Shown: positions 1 through 12,060, counted from the first letter of the stretch. The stretch: DNA of 64,000 bases from Callipepla californica brunnescens (GCA_023055505.1 JALIRH010000004.1:38755502-38819501); one strand, 5' to 3'. Program-made: numbers and translations. The notes: generated from the letters alone by a model not told the origin.

Positions 1-792
1 CCTAGTATACTTAAAATCACCCTCTTTCCCCTCACCCATACACTGATGCTTCCCATTCATGTCTCCTGGCTTTTTTTTTCTTTTTCACTCAGTTAATTAC
101 CTCTTTCCCGTTACCAAGCAACCACTGCAATCTTTGATGTGGTCATACTGCCACAAAGCATGTATCACTGTTGCACTATAAAACTAAGAAAACATTTCTG
201 ACCAATAACATCATTCTTTTAATGTATAGGACTCCTAGAGCCTCAGACATTGCAATATATAACACTTACTAGCACAGTCATTCTTGACTACACAGGATGG
301 ATTCTCTGTTAGCTTCACAGAGCTTACTTTCCTGGACTGTGAGCAGCTGTGTCCCAGCAAGACAGAAATAGATCACAGTTTGATGTATTTTGTGTGATAC
401 CCTTCCTTGTAGGTAATCAGACTAATAGGTGTTATAGATGCCTCCAGGCTTCCCACAGATGGTGGTAGGAGTTTTCCAGCAAGAGTCTCAGGACTAATCT
501 TTAGTACCAGTTATGCAAAACTAACCTTTTCTTTAAAGGGACTGACCTTAATATTGTGCACTTAGGTTGAACGGGTTTGTGTGGTTGCAAATGCAGTTTT
601 TAGCCCACAGATATAAAATTTAAACTTGGAGATGTTATCAACATGATTAGTTTCTAATTGAAGAGAAACATTTAGGAAAGTGAAGGGCAAGGAGTGCAAT
701 GCATGAGAGGGAAGTACCTTGGGAAAACCTTTGCATTATATTCCAATACACTTTTTTCAATAAACATTGTCCTCTCTTTTCTATTTCTTCAG
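1..792 (+). other. UNC79: UNC79 intron (upstream part)
   Basis: This is non-coding sequence before the first visible UNC79 exon. The 3' end is a good polypyrimidine tract and AG acceptor at 771-792 (cctctcttttctatttcttcag). I see no exon, RNA gene or recognisable repeat in the rest. The preceding UNC79 exons must lie outside the window. Confidence 0.6.
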
Positions 793-990
793 ACGTCTGT
801 TCTGCACATGTGTTCCCTCTTCCATGCATTTATATTTGCTCAGCTCTGGACAGTGTATTGTGAACAAACAGCAGTAGCTCCAACCGTCCAGAATCAGAAT
901 GAATTTAGTTTTACAGCAATCCTTACAGCCCTGGAGTTCTGGAGCCGCGTGACACCTAGCATCCTACAGCTGATGGCACATAACAAAGTG
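793..990 (+). CDS. UNC79: UNC79, fourth-from-last coding exon (partial gene)
   Basis: This exon encodes 66 residues of the C-terminal region of UNC79, the large HEAT/ARM-like scaffold protein that binds UNC80 and the NALCN sodium-leak channel at the neuronal plasma membrane. The exon is phase 0 at both ends: ...cttcag|ACG at 792/793 and AAA GTG|gtgagt at 990/991. The peptide contains the conserved stretches HAFIFAQLWTVYCEQ, EFSFTAILTALEFWSR and ITP-like VTPSILQLMAHNKV. I recognise these from vertebrate UNC79 from memory, not from a database search. The reading frame runs on exactly into the next exon (MVEMVCLHV), as in the mammalian protein. UNC80, the other large NALCN partner, was considered. 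The neighbouring PRIMA1 gene favours UNC79, because the two are neighbours on human 14q32.12. An in-frame ATG at 694 lies upstream in intron sequence and is not the start; the gene enters from outside the window. Confidence 0.88.
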
Positions 991-1338
991 GTGAGTCAGA
1001 TGCTGTACACAGATTTGTATAGATTAGACTTGGTTGGGGCTTGGCTTTGCTTCCACGTTCCAGTGGAATACATCAGTCTCTGAATAACTTTTTAAAGCAA
1101 CACTGATGCTTTGAGAAGTTAAGGAGGAAGCTAGTTAGTATTGGTTTAATCTTGCAGTGGGCCTCAGATAGGATACAGCTAGGATCTGCCTGAAACAGAG
1201 ACATGGTGTCTCAGAAGCTAGTCACTACAATGTTGGATTGAGGGCTCTCTGCTTCAAGTCTCATTTTATATATCCCTACTCTTCCCACTGGTCCTATTGC
1301 TTCATCTTACTCTGCCTCACACAAGCAACTGTTATAGG

Positions 1339-1410
1339 ATTATATATATATTTATTATATATATATTATATATATATAATTTATTATATATATATTACAT
1401 ATTATTATAG
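1339..1410. repeat. AT-rich microsatellite
   Basis: Irregular (TA)n/TTATTATA repeat of about 70 bases with only A and T apart from the edges. It lies inside the UNC79 intron and has no sign of function. Confidence 0.85.
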
Positions 1411-2327
1411 GATATTCTGTGAATATTCTTTCAGTTGTTTTTTTTTACCAAACAGTGGTGAAGAACACACAGTGCTGGCACTTCACCACTCAGCCCATTG
1501 GTTGCTTATCAAAAATGAGGCACGTAGTTATCTCTAGAAGGACTTTTGAGTAGTTAATGACTTGAATCTCCAGAGACCAAGTTTGAAAGGGTATTATTCA
1601 TGGTGCCCAGAAATTATCCAGGCTTTTTTGTTTTTTTTTTTTTGGAAATAATTTCTATTTTGTCACTTAACTGTTAGTTGTTTTTGGAGAAGCTTCATAC
1701 AGTAAGAACCCAGAGGTGTTTGAGTGGCTTTCACATAGCTGCTTCCCACTGGCTAATGATTCTCTAAGTGTGCAGGTTCAGAGTTGAGAGCTTGTTTATG
1801 ATGGGCAAGATGTATTGTTAGCCAGAAAGACCTGATGGGTGTGGTATCATTACTATATGTTAATGAAAGATTAACTTTAGCTGAGATGGTGACTAGTAGA
1901 TGAGTGAGAAAGTGTCTTTATAGATGGCCTCGTCCTCTAAGAAAGATGCTCTGAACATTTGGAGTTATCATTCTTTTTTGTTTCTTTTGCTGCTTTCTTT
2001 CCTCTCCTTTTTTAAAGTGAAAATTATTTAACACAAGTCCCATTTCCTCTTGTAAGTAACCTATCACACCACCTTTGGACCTTTGTAATTTCATAGGCAC
2101 ACAGACTCTATTTGGAGTGTCTTTGACACTCTTTCCTTGTGTCTGGTCCATATCAAGAGGCAAGGAACATCTGTAACTGACTTTAAATAATACTTCAGCC
2201 ACTCAGTGGTGAGCTGTACATAATGCAACTTGCTAGCCAATTGTTTAATCAAGCACAAAGGAAAATGTCAGATTTTAGGACAAAAATATGACCTGGAAGC
2301 CTCAAGTTCCAATCTTTATTCTTAAAG

Positions 2328-2492
2328 CGTCTCATTGTGTGGCTTTAGTGCAAGTTATTAATCTATTTGCCTTGGCTTTTGCTCTGTGGATTGCGATAAT
2401 AATACTTACTCACATGGGTGTTGTGAAGTTAATTAGTGTTTGCGTAAAGCGCTTTGATGATAAAAAAGACTATATAAAAGGTTATTATTGTC
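2328..2492 (+). repeat. Ancient core-SINE remnant (MIR-like), sense orientation
   Basis: The order of motifs follows the amniote MIR/core-SINE consensus. First comes a 'tgtgtggctttagtgcaagtta' like the 'gtgaccttgggcaagtcac' core. Then comes a 'gataataatacttactcacatggg' block, then 'gttgtgaagttaattagtgtttg'. It ends with the tail 'taaagcgctttgatga...ctatataaaagg' running into TTATTATT. Divergence is high, as expected for an insertion older than the bird radiation. The exact subfamily (MIR, AmnSINE or another CORE-SINE) cannot be fixed by eye. Confidence 0.7.
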
Positions 2493-3083
2493 AGGGGAAT
2501 TTACACATAGTTTATGCAGGCAGTGTAAATACTTACTGTTGGCTCAAGGTATTTTTCTCGAACCTATGAATTTACATGATATAAAACATAAAATGTTGTC
2601 TACCATCAAATAAATAATGTCTTTATCTGTCATATTTAATCATAAAAAATGGAAGAATTATGGACTAGCTGCCAGTTTAGAACAATAAATTGTCTTCTGA
2701 TAGTAGAAAAAAAAAAGAGATGTTTTGTGTGGCTATGTTAATTTTCAAAGGATTCAGTAAATAAAAATATCAGTTTCTGACACCTTGATTGATGAGGTCT
2801 ATACAGCAAAGGCACGTAAAAAGGACTTATGATGTCTGAAAGGAATTAAAATTCATCAAACACTTTGAAATATTTGACAGGTGTTGCTGCATCAGGGGAA
2901 AACTAAATAAAGAAACTGTGCCTTATCTGTGCATATTATCTTGTGTGTATTTAGTAATTATGAATCTAGGGATTCAGTATAATTGCCAAGCAAACAATGG
3001 AAGGTTCTCTTTAGGGTTTGCTTAGTGTACAATACTGGATACTGATTTAATTCCTGATTATTATTATTTTTTTTTTTTACAAG

Positions 3084-3161
3084 ATGGTGGAAATGGTATG
3101 TCTGCATGTGATTAGTTTAATGGAAGCTTTACAAGAGTGCAACTCTACTATCTTTGTAAAG
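3084..3161 (+). CDS. UNC79: UNC79, third-from-last coding exon
   Basis: This is a 78-base exon of exactly 26 codons. It reads MVEMVCLHVISLMEAL then QECNSTIFVK and is phase 0 on both sides. The acceptor is ...ttttttttacaag|ATG and the donor is GTAAAG|gtaggt. The ATG is an internal methionine, not a translation start. The sequence continues the NALCN-complex UNC79 C-terminal helical repeat region from the exon ending at 990, and joins in frame to LIPMWLPMIQ in the next exon, matching the order in mammalian UNC79 as I remember it. Because its length is a multiple of three and both phases are 0, skipping would keep the frame. Confidence 0.9.
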
Positions 3162-5348
3162 GTAGGTGTACCACATTATGAATATTTGCTCAAGAATATT
3201 GTTTGAAAGTTTGTGATCACTAGAGAGTGCTCCCTGCAACTCTTAAACAACAGCAACAAAAGCAGAATTTGAAATTGATGGTTAGTGCAGAAATAAAATC
3301 TATTAGAGTATACCAACAAATATAATCTCTAGTAAGACCAGATCATAATTTTAAATCCATATTTCCTTGATATTTTGAAATGATCTTCTGTTCTACTTCC
3401 TCCTTCTGCTGTTTGTGATGGTCTAATTCGCCTAATGGTCTCAGCTAGTGCCTCTGGCCTTATGAGAACCTCTAGGTACTGTCTAAATTTTCAGCCACTC
3501 TGTAATCTTAAACCATCACAGATCCTTTGGAGATCACCTTATTGATTGATCAGATCTCAAATTCTTTTAGGTTAATTAATTACAAAGCCTTATTCCACAG
3601 TAGTGTATTAAATGCCTTTGTGTCTTTTTTAGTCTTCATCTTCTTTCTGATAGATGTGCAATAGGCTATTTTTGATTAAAAAGTCAAACGGGACATGCTA
3701 CATTAATGTAAAATTGCTTTTGAAATCAGCAGTCAGGCTCCTGGGCATTTTCTGTGCTATTCAGATCAGAGCAGGATAGCTTGCAAAAGGGTTGGGGCAG
3801 TTGCATAAGCATGGATCAATATTATTAGCCTTTTTTACCTGTTTTGCCATCACATTATTCTGAAAGTGTTTATTTTGTTTTTGCTTTTGGTTTTCCCCAC
3901 AAAAAATTATAACAAACCAAGTAGTTAAATGCATTCTGAACCTAGCTGGTGTATGTTAGTTTATGCAGTTCTTCAGTTGCCATAAAGAAAACTTCTCACT
4001 AATGTTTTACTCCCATCTTTTATGGTGAAGGAGGAATTGAAAGTATAGCAGCTAAATGAAAGGATTTGATGTTAACTGACCTGAAAATATTCACATTCAT
4101 CATGAAAATACAGATTTACTGTCAGTAATGTCTCAATTCATCACAAAAACTCTGTCACTGTAGGGACGTCAGAGTAATTGTCAGTGTCCCTGGAGGATCT
4201 GGGAGCAGTCTAGGATGTCCAGATTTTGACAAGGATGTGGTTTTAAAGAAAATGGAGGAATGGCTTTAAAGCTGTCAACAGAGAGGCTTCTGGGGCTAAA
4301 TTCCTGTCACAATTCAAATAAACACTTACAGAGAGTTACATTTCAGAGTGTATATCAACAATATGCTAAATCAGGTTTAATCAGGTTTTGTTACTACAAA
4401 ATCAAGCTCATAAGCTTATGAAATTCAGTTGAGGTGCTTTGTTACATGCTTAGTGGATGAGAGGTGGAAGAGAAGAGTCTGGATGGCTAAATCCCCTATA
4501 CTTAACCCTAAAATGCAGTCATGCAAGTACAGTGCATGGACATAATAGTATTTTAGGACTGTAGTCCCAGGTTACTAACTTTTGCAGAACTAATTAATTG
4601 TGTAAGTATTTATCCTAGTTCTTTCCAACATTCTTTCAGCAAATATAGTAATTCCTCTTGGAACTGAGGGCAATTCTGATCATTTGTCACTCACATTTTG
4701 CCTACTGCAATGTCTTTTATTTCACCTGAGGAATCCAGGTGCTGCAAAAACTTATTAATGAAGTCATTATGTAATTGGGTATGATTCAACACACACATTT
4801 CCAGTGCACCACAATGAGAAGGTTTCAGATGATGACAGGCCATTTGTACTAAGTGAGCAATTTCTGAAAATCTGTCTTAAAGCAAGAGAGAAAGGGAAGA
4901 CATGAAAAACTGTGCTCTCTCTCACTGATAGAAGCGCTTTCTTTTTCCTGGTATAGGCACTCCTTTGTCTCCTCTTTTCCATTGCTTCTGAGAGGATCCC
5001 TCTTCCAAATACTGTGTTGACTTCTGACATTAAAATAAACTCATTCTGATTTTAACACTGAGACATATTTGATTGCTTTCTATGGTCTTTAAGTGATTTT
5101 CTGTTTTATTAGAGGATGATTTTGGGATCTGACTTTAGCACATCTTGACTGATCTGGTGAGGAAAACATTTCAAACCATTAAATGTTTATTTTCTTTCAA
5201 AGTGGGCAGAGCTGAGGAGCCAAAAAAGCACAGTAACCAATCTGTTCTCCAGCCTGGTTTCTGTCAGAACTTGCACTGGAATCAACGTGATCTTGTTGAA
5301 AATATCAATTCCAAAAATTGACAGTGACAGCAGTCTGTTCTTCCAGCT

Positions 5349-5379
<31 letters not shown>

Positions 5380-7070
5380 CTCCTAGTCAGCTTTATGTAT
5401 TATTCCTTTGTGTAGAAAAGGCTGGCTGGGAATTAGGTCATAAAGCTTAAGTGCTTCAGTAAAAATTTCTTCTTGTCTCATTTATCTAAGTGGCAGCTGT
5501 AGGAGTGGAGGGTTTACTTTCTTGTGCCTGAAGCAGAACGCTTAGTTTTCCTCTATGTGTCCAGGTTCTGGAAGATGGAAGTGATGCTGGATGACAATAA
5601 TCTTATCTAACCTTAGACTTCTGTGGCATAAATATCAATATGAGCTAGTTTCCTTGACTACTCTTTTTAGTCAATGGATATAAACACATATTTTTAGGTC
5701 ATGACTCATCTTTATCTATTTTAGATATCCAGTTCATCTTGTCCCAAAGCAGTGATGAGAAGTGCTTATTGTTTTCAGCTGACTTTAAAAGAAGTCCAGT
5801 CAGTTAGTTCAGATGCAAACGGGTACCTTGGCTCCAAGAAAAGTTCCCTTCCCTGGATTTTCTGCCTACCTTCTCTCCTTGCTTGCTATACCTCTGTCTC
5901 CACTGGCTAATTTCATAGTTGAAGTCATTAATTCTGTGTGAAATTTCAGTGATATTTGTTGATGGCAGTAGGACACAGAACATGGCTTTTCACTGTATGT
6001 TTCCTGTTCCCACCTCTCCAAGATTCACATCTGGATTTGGGGGCACTAGACCTTACTAGGCACTTCATTTAGTGGGGGAGTTAACAAAATGGCATAGAGA
6101 ATTCCCACACCTACTGCATCTGGCTACTTTCCATCTGTTTTGGCACTCATCTATCTGTCAGTGCTGAGGTTCTTTATTTGGTAGGCTAAGTAATCGGTCC
6201 TGACAGAGTTGCATATGATTCTCCAGAAAAACAACACTGAAATTGAAACAATTATCATTCCTTGCACAAGGCAAACAGCACTTTATCTAATGCTGTCAAT
6301 AGTGATTAGGTTTAACTTGCAGCTCCCGGTACCATAATTGGTACACTGAAAATTTTGATACCATTTGGAGGAACATTTTAGAACAATAACCTTGGAGGTT
6401 AAATTAATACTGGAGAACACAAACACTTTTGTTAGAAGGGCCTTTCTATCTTCTAGAAGCTTGTCATGTTATGCTTAGAAGTTCTCTGAGGAGCAGGAGA
6501 CTGAAATAAATACCAGCATTTCTGCATATATATAGGAGAGTATATCCGTGCTTGAGAGCATATAGGTCCCATTCTGCACTTAAGCAGTGACACTGACCTA
6601 GTGGCTTATGAAGTGCTGGTTACCATTTAAATATCTGCTTTTTATTAGGAACTTCTCTGTCTTTTCAGTTCTTGATTTGTACTTCCCAATGCGGAATATG
6701 TACTGTATTCGTTCTGTTATTGCCCAACTACACATACAGATGTGTCCTTAGAGGAAAATAAGAAGTTATTTCTTTTAACTTATTTTATTTTATTTTAATT
6801 TCGTACTAAGGCAATTCCTAGCCAGGGTATTAGTAGATGCTACTGGTGATTCATCAAACTGAAAACAGAGGAAGTTGGCTTCTTAACCTCAGCAAGTTAT
6901 TTGCCACAAAACATACACATCATTGAAAAATAACCACATCTGTAGATTTATGGTTCAGTCTGTGTCCATTTTGACAACTAAATGCATTACATCTTCCTTT
7001 CTCTGTCTCACAGTAACTACAGCACGTTTACAGTCACTTGTATAATAACAAAATCCATCTCTTCTTGCAG
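3162..7070 (+). other. UNC79: UNC79 intron
   Basis: This is a 3.9 kb intron between the 26-residue and 14-residue exons, with donor gtaggt and acceptor catctcttcttgcag. It has a 30-base poly-T run at 5350-5379. I saw no further exon, RNA gene or transposon I could name. Confidence 0.75.
5350..5379. repeat. Poly-T run (30 nt)
   Basis: An uninterrupted run of 30 T inside the UNC79 intron. No target duplication or adjacent retroposon body is evident, so it is scored as simple repeat only. Confidence 0.9.
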
Positions 7071-7112
7071 TTAATACCAATGTGGTTGCCAATGATACAG
7101 TCAAATCTTAAG
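7071..7112 (+). CDS. UNC79: UNC79, penultimate coding exon (42-base small exon)
   Basis: A very short exon encoding 14 residues, LIPMWLPMIQSNLK. It is bounded by a strong acceptor (ctcttcttgcag) and a consensus donor (AAG|gtaagt), phase 0 at both ends. The amino-acid sequence is the expected continuation of UNC79 between the STIFVK and HLSAGLQLRL segments. It is too short to be seen by open-reading-frame length alone and was found by following frame and splice sites from the neighbouring exons. The exon is symmetric, so inclusion or skipping would not shift the frame. Confidence 0.9.
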
Positions 7113-7645
7113 GTAAGTTGTTTCCAGTAGCTTGTTATTTTAATCTTAGTCTTACTTATTTCTGTAAATTCCGGGAAGAAGGATCCCTAGACTTTGTCTC
7201 CAAACTCTCTGAAAACAGGTCATTGTATCACATCCAGATGCACTGAATAGCTCAGCACATCAGAAGGTCTTGGGTATCTTAGCATCATCAGCCAAGATAT
7301 GTGCCCTGTACTCAGTCCTGCACTTCCTTTCCCTTTTGACATACTTCTAATTGGGTTCTGCAGCATAGCCTCTTACTTTTTACTGAAGTGGTTGTTCCCC
7401 AGGCTGCAGTTTTCTTGTTCTGGGGTGGAGAATCCCATAACAGATCAGGACTGGGAGTCTTCATGATTTGTAGGCACAATTGTCATTCATGGCAACACTA
7501 CAGCGCAGGATGTAGAAGAAAGAAACGTCACTGGAGCAGAGTGGGAACTTTCCCTCACTAACAACACAACACTTGATGACAATAAGTACAGCATTAAAGC
7601 ATGTATTAATGGAGATAAATGAAATGTTTTACATTATTTCAACAG
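7113..7645 (+). other. UNC79: UNC79 last intron
   Basis: A 533-base intron with donor gtaagt and acceptor acattatttcaacag. No repeat or gene recognised inside. Confidence 0.8.
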
Positions 7646-7846
7646 CATTTGTCTGCTGGACTCCAGCTACGCCTCCAAGCCATCCAGAGCAATGTCAACC
7701 ATCACAGCCTAAGGATGTTACAGGGGTCAGGACAAATGAACAATAGCTCGTCAGTGCTCCGCAAATGGCTGCAGTGTACCCAGTTTAAAATGGCTCAAGT
7801 GGAAATTCAATCATCAGAAGCTGCATCTCAATTTTATCCTTTATGA
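7646..7846 (+). CDS. UNC79: UNC79, terminal coding exon with stop codon
   Basis: The last coding exon: 66 codons plus TGA at 7844-7846. It starts after ...tttcaacag with HLSAGLQLRLQAIQSNVNHH and ends with QSSEAASQFYPL. The region around RKWLQCTQFKMAQVEIQSSE is extremely conserved in vertebrate UNC79. The serine/glycine-rich linker before it (LQGSGQMNNSSSV) is where I would expect species differences from mammals. UNC79 has no enzymatic activity; with UNC80 it stabilises and localises NALCN and so sets neuronal resting excitability. The ATG at 7619 lies in the intron and is not used. Convergently placed against PRIMA1. Confidence 0.9.
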   Translation, partial: HLSAGLQLRLQAIQSNVNHHSLRMLQGSGQMNNSSSVLRKWLQCTQFKMAQVEIQSSEAASQFYPL

Positions 7847-8158
7847 TTCATGTAAATTGCTCTAAATATTAATTTGTAGTCTAGCAATAATGAAGTTAGA
7901 GCTGTAGAACACCTTTTGTAAAAATCAGTATACAGAGTATATACTGTATCTATACTTTTTAGCCTAGAACAGATTGTGGAAAAGTTTATGTGAAGCTAAG
8001 AGTCTGACCCTGCCAGTCCTTAATTACATTAATCATTTATGCTCAAATGAGCAGGATCAACAGGTATTCAAGTCTGCATTCACAAACATGTATTTTGCAG
8101 GATTGGACTCAAATCTATCTTATTGTACATATCTCTCTGATCACTGAAATATCTCATT

Positions 8159-8164
8159 AATAAA
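8159..8164 (+). terminator. UNC79: Candidate proximal UNC79 poly(A) signal
   Basis: AATAAA, 312 bases after the UNC79 stop codon, followed by T-rich sequence. Would give a 3'UTR of roughly 330 bases. Confidence 0.4.
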
Positions 8165-8908
8165 TGTTTCTTTACATTATTTTTGAAGCTAAAACAAAAA
8201 TCACCTTTCTTTAACTTCTATTTTTTTTTAAACGAGAGTATATGTGGGTATTCACAAACATATGGAAGTGCTATGTTGCTATTTTTTGATGATAATAAAG
8301 AAAACTGGCTTTTTAGGAACCTTTGTAGTTATTTGGGGAGCTTTTTTTCTTTTTCTTTTTAGATTCACAGCTGGCAATGCAATAAAACCTGTCACTACAA
8401 AACAGTGGTGTTCTAATGAGGCTTTTTGTCATCATCTTCTGGGAAAGCAGCAGCTTTTAAGGAGAGTTATTATAAAGTGCACTTAGAAATTAGATTGTTA
8501 AACTGTGCCAATTCATTTGCCTTTTTTTTTTCTTTAACACTGTTTTCCAAATCTGCCAAGCATAATTTTTTATTTTTTGAAATATTGCCTTTACTTCATC
8601 TATGCTGTGCTGCTCTTCGTAGGTTTCATATAAGCCCCTGATTTTTGTGAATACTGTATTGTATTCTTCTGTAATACTTGTATACAGTGCAATTAAAAAT
8701 GGGTAACTCAGAGTTATTCTGATTGATATCTACAGAAATTGTATTTCGAGACTTCAAGAAAAGAATGGTTGGACCTGAACGTTTGCATAATAATGTTAAC
8801 AAACTGCACCATTTGCATACTGCAGTACTGAACATGATGTTTAGTAACAAATGGATTTTAATATCATAAAGAGAGCCAGCCAAAGCCTATTGAAATTTAA
8901 GAAGATTC

Positions 8909-8914
8909 AATAAA
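8909..8914 (+). terminator. UNC79: Candidate distal UNC79 poly(A) signal
   Basis: AATAAA about 1.06 kb after the stop. Sequence before it is AT-rich and repeat-free; GT/T-rich sequence (cagttgtgttttctgt) lies downstream near 8988-9003. Confidence 0.4.
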
Positions 8915-9689
8915 TTTACTGAATTTTACCTCAAATCTTAAGAGCATCATGATTTACCACTTCTTGTGATTTAAATCTGTGCAATCACAGTTGTGTTTTC
9001 TGTATTTATTACTGGTTAGAAGAATAGCAAACACACATTTACATTGTGTTTTAGAATGTTATTAAATTCCTAGACTTTAGCACCACTCTAAGAACTAAGT
9101 TTTTTCCTCTTAGATTGCATGGAAGTAGAGATGCACACCTGTAAGGAACTGAGTATATTTTGGTTGTTGTGGAGGGTGAGGATTTCCTCGGTAATGACAC
9201 TGAGGAAAGACAGAAGTGGAAATGTTGGAGATATGTCATTGACTGATTGATATGCTCAAAAAAAACCAACAAAACCAAAACAAGAAAAACCCACCAAGAC
9301 AAAAGATTATAAGGGTATGCTAGGTTACTTAAAAGATCCTTCCAGCATTTTCAGTGGAGTGGCACTGTTCAGAATAAAGTAAATAGAGTAGATTCATTAT
9401 AAGCTGTTCTGTTGTAACTAGTTTTGCTTGTATGTGACTTGCATCTGACTAAGCAGACTTTTTGCAGGTGTGAAAAGCACTTCTGTCTTAATTTGAAAAT
9501 TATTAAGATATCCACCAGAAAATAAATTCTTAGGTTTCAGGCTTAGATTCTTATCCTGCTGAATTGGGATTGCACAGACCTGCATGCATTGACATGGAAA
9601 GGCTTCTTCTCGAATGTTCATGATGGTAAAGGTGAGGGAAGCAGCACTTTCTTTTTCCAGCTTTTGACTGTCTATGAGTAGAAATTTGT

Positions 9690-9960
9690 TGCTTCCTAGG
9701 TGCAGGACTTTGCAGTTCCCCTGGCTGAACTTTATGAGGTTTCTGTCAGCCCACTTCCTCTGCCTTACTGAGGTCTCTTTGGATGCAGCACAACCTCTGA
9801 TGAGTCAGCCATTCCTTCCAGCTTTGTGTCAACCGCAAATTTGCTAAGGACAAACTTTGCCCTGTAATCCAGATCATTAATGAAAATGTTAAACAGAATT
9901 TGGGAGAGTACTGACTGCTGGGGCACACCTGTAGTTACTGTTGTTAACTTTGTCCTCCAG
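9690..9960 (-). mobile_element. CR1 LINE fragment, reverse-transcriptase region, decayed
   Basis: Reverse-strand text matches the common avian CR1 RT region. On the + strand it reads '...ccagatcattaatgaaaatgttaaacagaa', then a block equivalent to 'tactgactgctggggcacacc', and the 'gcaggactttgcagtt' block. On the minus strand, parts of FNIFINDLDxxxxFVLSKFA-type sequence can be followed, with stops and substitutions. CR1 is a non-LTR retrotransposon; this copy is truncated at both ends and dead. Confidence 0.75.
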
Positions 9961-12000
9961 GCAAAAAGGAGCTGCAGATTTTGGTTTCAACAGGTTTGAC
10001 TCCTTCCTTTCCTGATCTGTATCTTGTTCCAGCTTGTCTGCTATACTGAAGATAACTTTGCTGGGCTAGCACACAAATAGGGCCTGGGTTCTTCTGTAAT
10101 GTAGTCTGGTATCATCTTGATGAAATAGAAGTGCCATTGGTTCCCTGAAAGTAGGATATGCAGGAGGGAGATTTCAGTATTTTATTCATTACCTCTGTGT
10201 CGCTTTTTGTGTAACCGAGTGAATCTGAAAGACAGCTGAAAGTCAGAGTGTGAGAGAGAGCATGAGGGCCTTGAGTCTGAGAAAGGACATTATCTTGGGT
10301 GGGAACAGCGGGGTTGTGGAGACTTAAAGGATGAAGGTTTTTTATTTGTGGCAAAGAAGTTTGTCTTCAAAAGTCACTTCTAGATAGCAGATGCCACAAA
10401 CAGGCATCTCAGTGAATAGTTAAGATAGGCAACACGGTACAGGTGTTTTCTCTGCCCAGCAAAATCTCTGCCTTTAAGCATCTAGTATTCAGAATGGCAA
10501 AACATGGAAAGATCACAAATATAACGGTGGGTAGCTGCTAAAATTAAACACAAGCCAAGCCAGACATGCTGAATCCAGGTCCGCAACGGAGCGCTTTCAG
10601 ACTCTGTGGGAATTCAGATCTGGTTATAACCCAGCGTTTTGAGAAAAAAGCTGGGCACAGAACCTATGTTCATAGATGCACATAGGATTTAGGGGTTTTA
10701 TATGGTTCTTGTAGAGCTGTTGTCATATATGACTGTAAATATGAATTGAGCATCTGTTCTAGAGTAGAGAATATAGCCTGGAGGAGTTTCTGATGAAGGA
10801 TTATGCTGACTAATAACAAATAACTTGGCTTTTTTGGATGTGTGAGTTTTAACGCCTCATGAAAATCACTAAATGATCTGTAGACTTCTTAAGATACATA
10901 GAAATCTGCATTAATTGTTTTTTAAAGCACAGTACAACGTATATTGACAGTGCTTGAGGCCAAGATAAAATTCGTGAGTCATTCATATTCTCTTTCTGAA
11001 ATAGCCCAGAGCAGCAATTCTTTTTATTCTGTAGGCAGATTAGGAAGTAAATAACATTTGGCACTCCATACAAATTCTACCAAATACCAGAGGCCAGGAG
11101 CCAGGGCGCTGGAGCAGAGTCTAACCTCTCTCTGTCATGAAGAGATGCAGTTTAGAAACACTACTTAGTCATATGTTGTGATAAGCAGCTTAAATCACTG
11201 CCTGTTACCGGGGCTGACCTAGTAAAAGAATCAATTTACTGTTCATTGAACTGTGAAAGTTTCAACAACACAGGGCACTTGGGATGAAATGGCAGTAAAA
11301 CCCACATCATCTGCGGTGCAATGTATGGGTAAATTACATAACTCTCTGTCCTGAAAGTGAGGTTAATTTCTGCACTGAGCGCCTCACACTGCTGGGCAGG
11401 CCTCTCTGCAGTTCATTAGGAAAGTCACTGATGTACACGCAGGGCTGCACAAACAGTTTCATCAGTTAGATAAGTTAGATATTCCGCACAGATGCCTTAT
11501 CTTGTGTGCAACATTTCTGTGACTCCTTATTAGAATTCGAATGGCAGTAGGGTCAGAGGCCCTAAAAACACACAGTCACTTTTCTGGCTTGTTTTTTCTT
11601 GATGCGACAGGACTGGATGTACTCTCGGACTGATGAATGTTCTGGGTCCAGAGATGTCTCTGACCTCTGGTCCGCACAGCCTTCTTTCAAGCCAGAGCCC
11701 AGTGTTGTTTTGTCCTTGCTAGTGAGTCCTGGGAAAAGGCTCTGAAGCAAAGATTCCTATGCTGCTCCCCAAATACACACAGATCAAAGAGAGCTTTTTC
11801 CACACCTTTTGTTGCTTCTTAACGTGTGACTCTTTGGCAGGGCCACAGTGTGCCTTCTTTCTGTGGGATCTGAATCTCAAGTGCACGATAAATGTTCAGC
11901 CAGTGACTCAGGCTTCATCTCAGGCCTAATAGCAGGTGAAGGCAATGACAATGCATTTGGCTTAAAGTTGACATGCCATTTGTTTGACTCGATGCAAGTC

Positions 12001-12060
12001 TAGAATCACAGAATCATTAAAGTTGAAAAAGACCACTATGGTCACCTAGAAAGTCTTATG
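12001..12060 (-). mobile_element. CR1 3'-end fragment
   Basis: The + strand shows 'tagaatcacagaatcattaaagttgaaaaagacc', the reverse complement of the CR1 3' terminus with its ATTCTATG-type tail. Similarity fades after about 60 bases. Confidence 0.6.

Larger units (their letters stand above)
991..3083 (+). other. UNC79: UNC79 intron with AT repeat and ancient core-SINE
   Basis: This is a 2.1 kb intron between two phase-0 UNC79 exons. The donor is GTGAGT at 991 and the acceptor is tttttttttttacaag ending at 3083. It contains an AT-rich microsatellite (1339-1410) and a MIR-like core-SINE (2328-2492). No additional exon was seen; short open frames here lack splice context and homology. Confidence 0.75.
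7847..8930 (+). other. UNC79: Probable UNC79 3' untranslated region
   Basis: AT-rich, repeat-free sequence directly after the UNC79 stop. It holds UTR-like stretches and AATAAA hexamers at 8159-8164 and 8909-8914, with an ATTAAA-type motif near 8686. The 8909 signal is followed within about 80 bases by T/GT-rich sequence. Which site is used cannot be decided from sequence alone. Short open frames inside (for example 8244-8486) have no recognisable homology. Confidence 0.55.

Noticed and set aside
793..7846. Assignment to UNC80 instead of UNC79
   Set aside because: The peptide matches UNC79 as I remember it, and PRIMA1 linkage matches the UNC79 locus.
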